64,000 nt of DNA, from positions 124,001-188,000 of the forward strand of contig JACKHV010000004.1 in NCBI GenBank assembly GCA_020638835.1, written 5' to 3'. Shown piece by piece: positions 62,956 through 64,000 of this stretch; positions within the stretch are counted from its first letter, which is position 1, and the number at the start of each line of letters is the position of its first letter. The position numbers were made by a program, and so were the translations under genes. The notes beneath the pieces are model-generated. The model did no database searches. It had not been told where the DNA came from and saw only the letters and a program-made list of their open reading frames with translations. Origin of the DNA: Planctomycetota bacterium. Its GTDB lineage: Bacteria; Planctomycetota; UBA1135; GCA-002686595.

Positions 62956-64000
62956 TGTTGAGCGCCTGCTTCCTGCTTTCGATCCTGCCCTCGCTCACCC
63001 AGAGCGCCCCCGCCGCTCCGGCCGATCCCGTCACACTCGAGCAGTCGCGCACGCGCACGCTCGCCGCGCTCGAGCAGGGCGATGCCGCGGACGCGCACCT
63101 CTGGCTGCAACACTGGCGGCGGCTGGATCCCGAGGCGGAACTCGACGCGCTCCTCGCGCGCAGTTACCTCGGCCTCGGCGCGGGAGCGGCGGCTCTCGAG
63201 CACGCGGGCCGCGTGCTCGCCGGCGATCCCGACGCCGAGCTGACCACCGAGATGCGCCTCGTGCGTGCGAGCGCGCTGGAACAGTGCGGTCGTTCGCTCG
63301 GCGCGTGGAGCGCGTTCCGCGCCGTCGCCGCCGCGCCCGAGCTGGACGACGACACGCGCGACTCGTTGCGCGCGCTCGGACGCGCGTCGCTCGCGCGTCA
63401 CCTCGAACGCGAGACGTGGGGCGAACTCATGACCTGGCTCCGTTCGCTCGAACAGGAGGGCACGTCGATGTCGCCCGAGTCCGCGGTCGTGCTGCTCTCC
63501 TTTTGGCAGTGGATGGACCCGGACAACCTGCAGGACGGCACGCTTGCGCTCGTGCAGCGCCACCCTGAGCACCCCGAGCTCGCGGCGGTCTACCTGGACC
63601 ACGTCACGCGCATTCCCTACCACGACATCACGGATACGGACCGAGCCGTGCTCGACACGCCGGGCTTCGCTGCACTGCCGGAGCTCGTGCAGGAACGCTA
63701 TCGCCGCCGGATCGACACACACGCCGAAGACGTGGCGAGCGCCGGCGCGATGTGGGTCGAGGAGTACGGCACGGATGGCGACCCGCTCGAGGGTCCGTAC
63801 CTCGAAGAGGCCGCGCTCGCGGCGCAGGCCGCGAAGCAAGCGTGGGACGAAGAGTACGGCGAGACGCTCGCCGAAGTGCTCGCGGCGCGCGCCGAGCTGG
63901 ACGCGCGCCTCGACGCGATCAACGCCGAGTTCGACGCCTTCGACGCGCTGGACCCGCCGCCGACGCTCGCGGCGATGGAGCGCCTCGCGGCCGAAGTCAC
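62952..64000 (+). CDS. secreted TPR-like protein, 3' end beyond the window
   Basis: From ATG 62952 the frame stays open to the last base (349 codons visible). A short signal peptide (CFLLSILPSLTQSAPA) precedes helical repeats: ALEQGDAADAHLWLQHWRRLDPEAELDALLARSYLGLGAGAAALEHAGRVLAGDPDAE is tetratricopeptide-like, with more such helices around residues 115-240. The last visible 90 residues are alanine/glutamate-rich and coiled-coil-like. Coupled to DUF3592. Partial, so no further call. Confidence 0.78.
   Translation, partial: MMLSACFLLSILPSLTQSAPAAPADPVTLEQSRTRTLAALEQGDAADAHLWLQHWRRLDPEAELDALLARSYLGLGAGAAALEHAGRVLAGDPDAELTTEMRLVRASALEQCGRSLGAWSAFRAVAAAPELDDDTRDSLRALGRASLARHLERETWGELMTWLRSLEQEGTSMSPESAVVLLSFWQWMDPDNLQDGTLALVQRHPEHPELAAVYLDHVTRIPYHDITDTDRAVLDTPGFAALPELVQERYRRRIDTHAEDVASAGAMWVEEYGTDGDPLEGPYLEEAALAAQAAKQAWDEEYGETLAEVLAARAELDARLDAINAEFDAFDALDPPPTLAAMERLAAEV

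Overview
The window is very GC-rich, densely packed bacterial chromosome with third-position G/C codon bias, few gaps and many 4-base ATGA gene overlaps. A TAT-exported DUF1501 protein beside a secreted DUF1800 protein (15961-18920), bS21 (rpsU), a UbiD-family decarboxylase of the long 600-residue type, DUF2339/DUF4920/DUF423 proteins and an ECF sigma factor coupled to a von Willebrand (YfbK-like) protein together suggest Planctomycetota or a close relative. That placement is inferred from gene content; no rRNA or tRNA gene was seen.

Layout. 153-4316: a radical-SAM-like protein without its cysteines, then an ABC ATPase and a polytopic membrane partner separated by a hydrolase and a thioesterase. 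4325-11482: RNA and DNA maintenance (RluA-type pseudouridine synthase, rpsU, recD2, rarA, a TrmH/SpoU methyltransferase, rsgA). 11645-13638: a two-repeat lipoprotein, then a small DUF6883/DUF4926 pair whose first gene carries an in-frame stop. 13639-21447: folC with an unknown partner, a NUDIX protein, the DUF1501/DUF1800 pair, a DUF4920 lipoprotein and UbiD. 21451-31568: a GT-C-like glycosyltransferase behind a 10-bp tandem repeat, a YCF48-like lipoprotein, DoxX/MarR, an MMPL exporter, DUF2339 and tryptophan 2,3-dioxygenase. 31735-36915: a choice-of-anchor-like secreted protein and a biotin operon bioB - bioF/bioD fusion - bioA. 37150-45691: a phosphatase-like lipoprotein, coupled membrane genes, a GST-like protein, a PDZ protein, and ECF sigma plus its vWA partner. 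45900-57816: a coupled SPFH pair, an agmatinase-family enzyme, DUF4870, an atypical secreted protein, a cation exchanger, and a coupled run C26 amidotransferase - membrane protein - aroB - membrane glycosyltransferase. 57988-64000: carB, a Cys/Met PLP enzyme, DUF3592 and a secreted protein that runs off the end.

The main unusual features are: (1) a 59-bp array of 10-bp units just after the natural start codon of the glycosyltransferase gene, leaving the gene one base out of frame, which looks like a phase-variable switch in the OFF state; (2) two copies of a roughly 105-bp near-perfect palindrome with identical 28-bp ends, each placed at the stop codon of a GTPase or ATPase gene; (3) a DUF6883-DUF4926 pair in which the first gene has a nonsense codon; (4) a radical-SAM relative lacking the cluster-binding cysteines; (5) at least eleven genes with a TANNNT box ending 6-9 bases before the start codon and no Shine-Dalgarno sequence, suggesting leaderless transcripts; (6) a BioF-BioD fusion.
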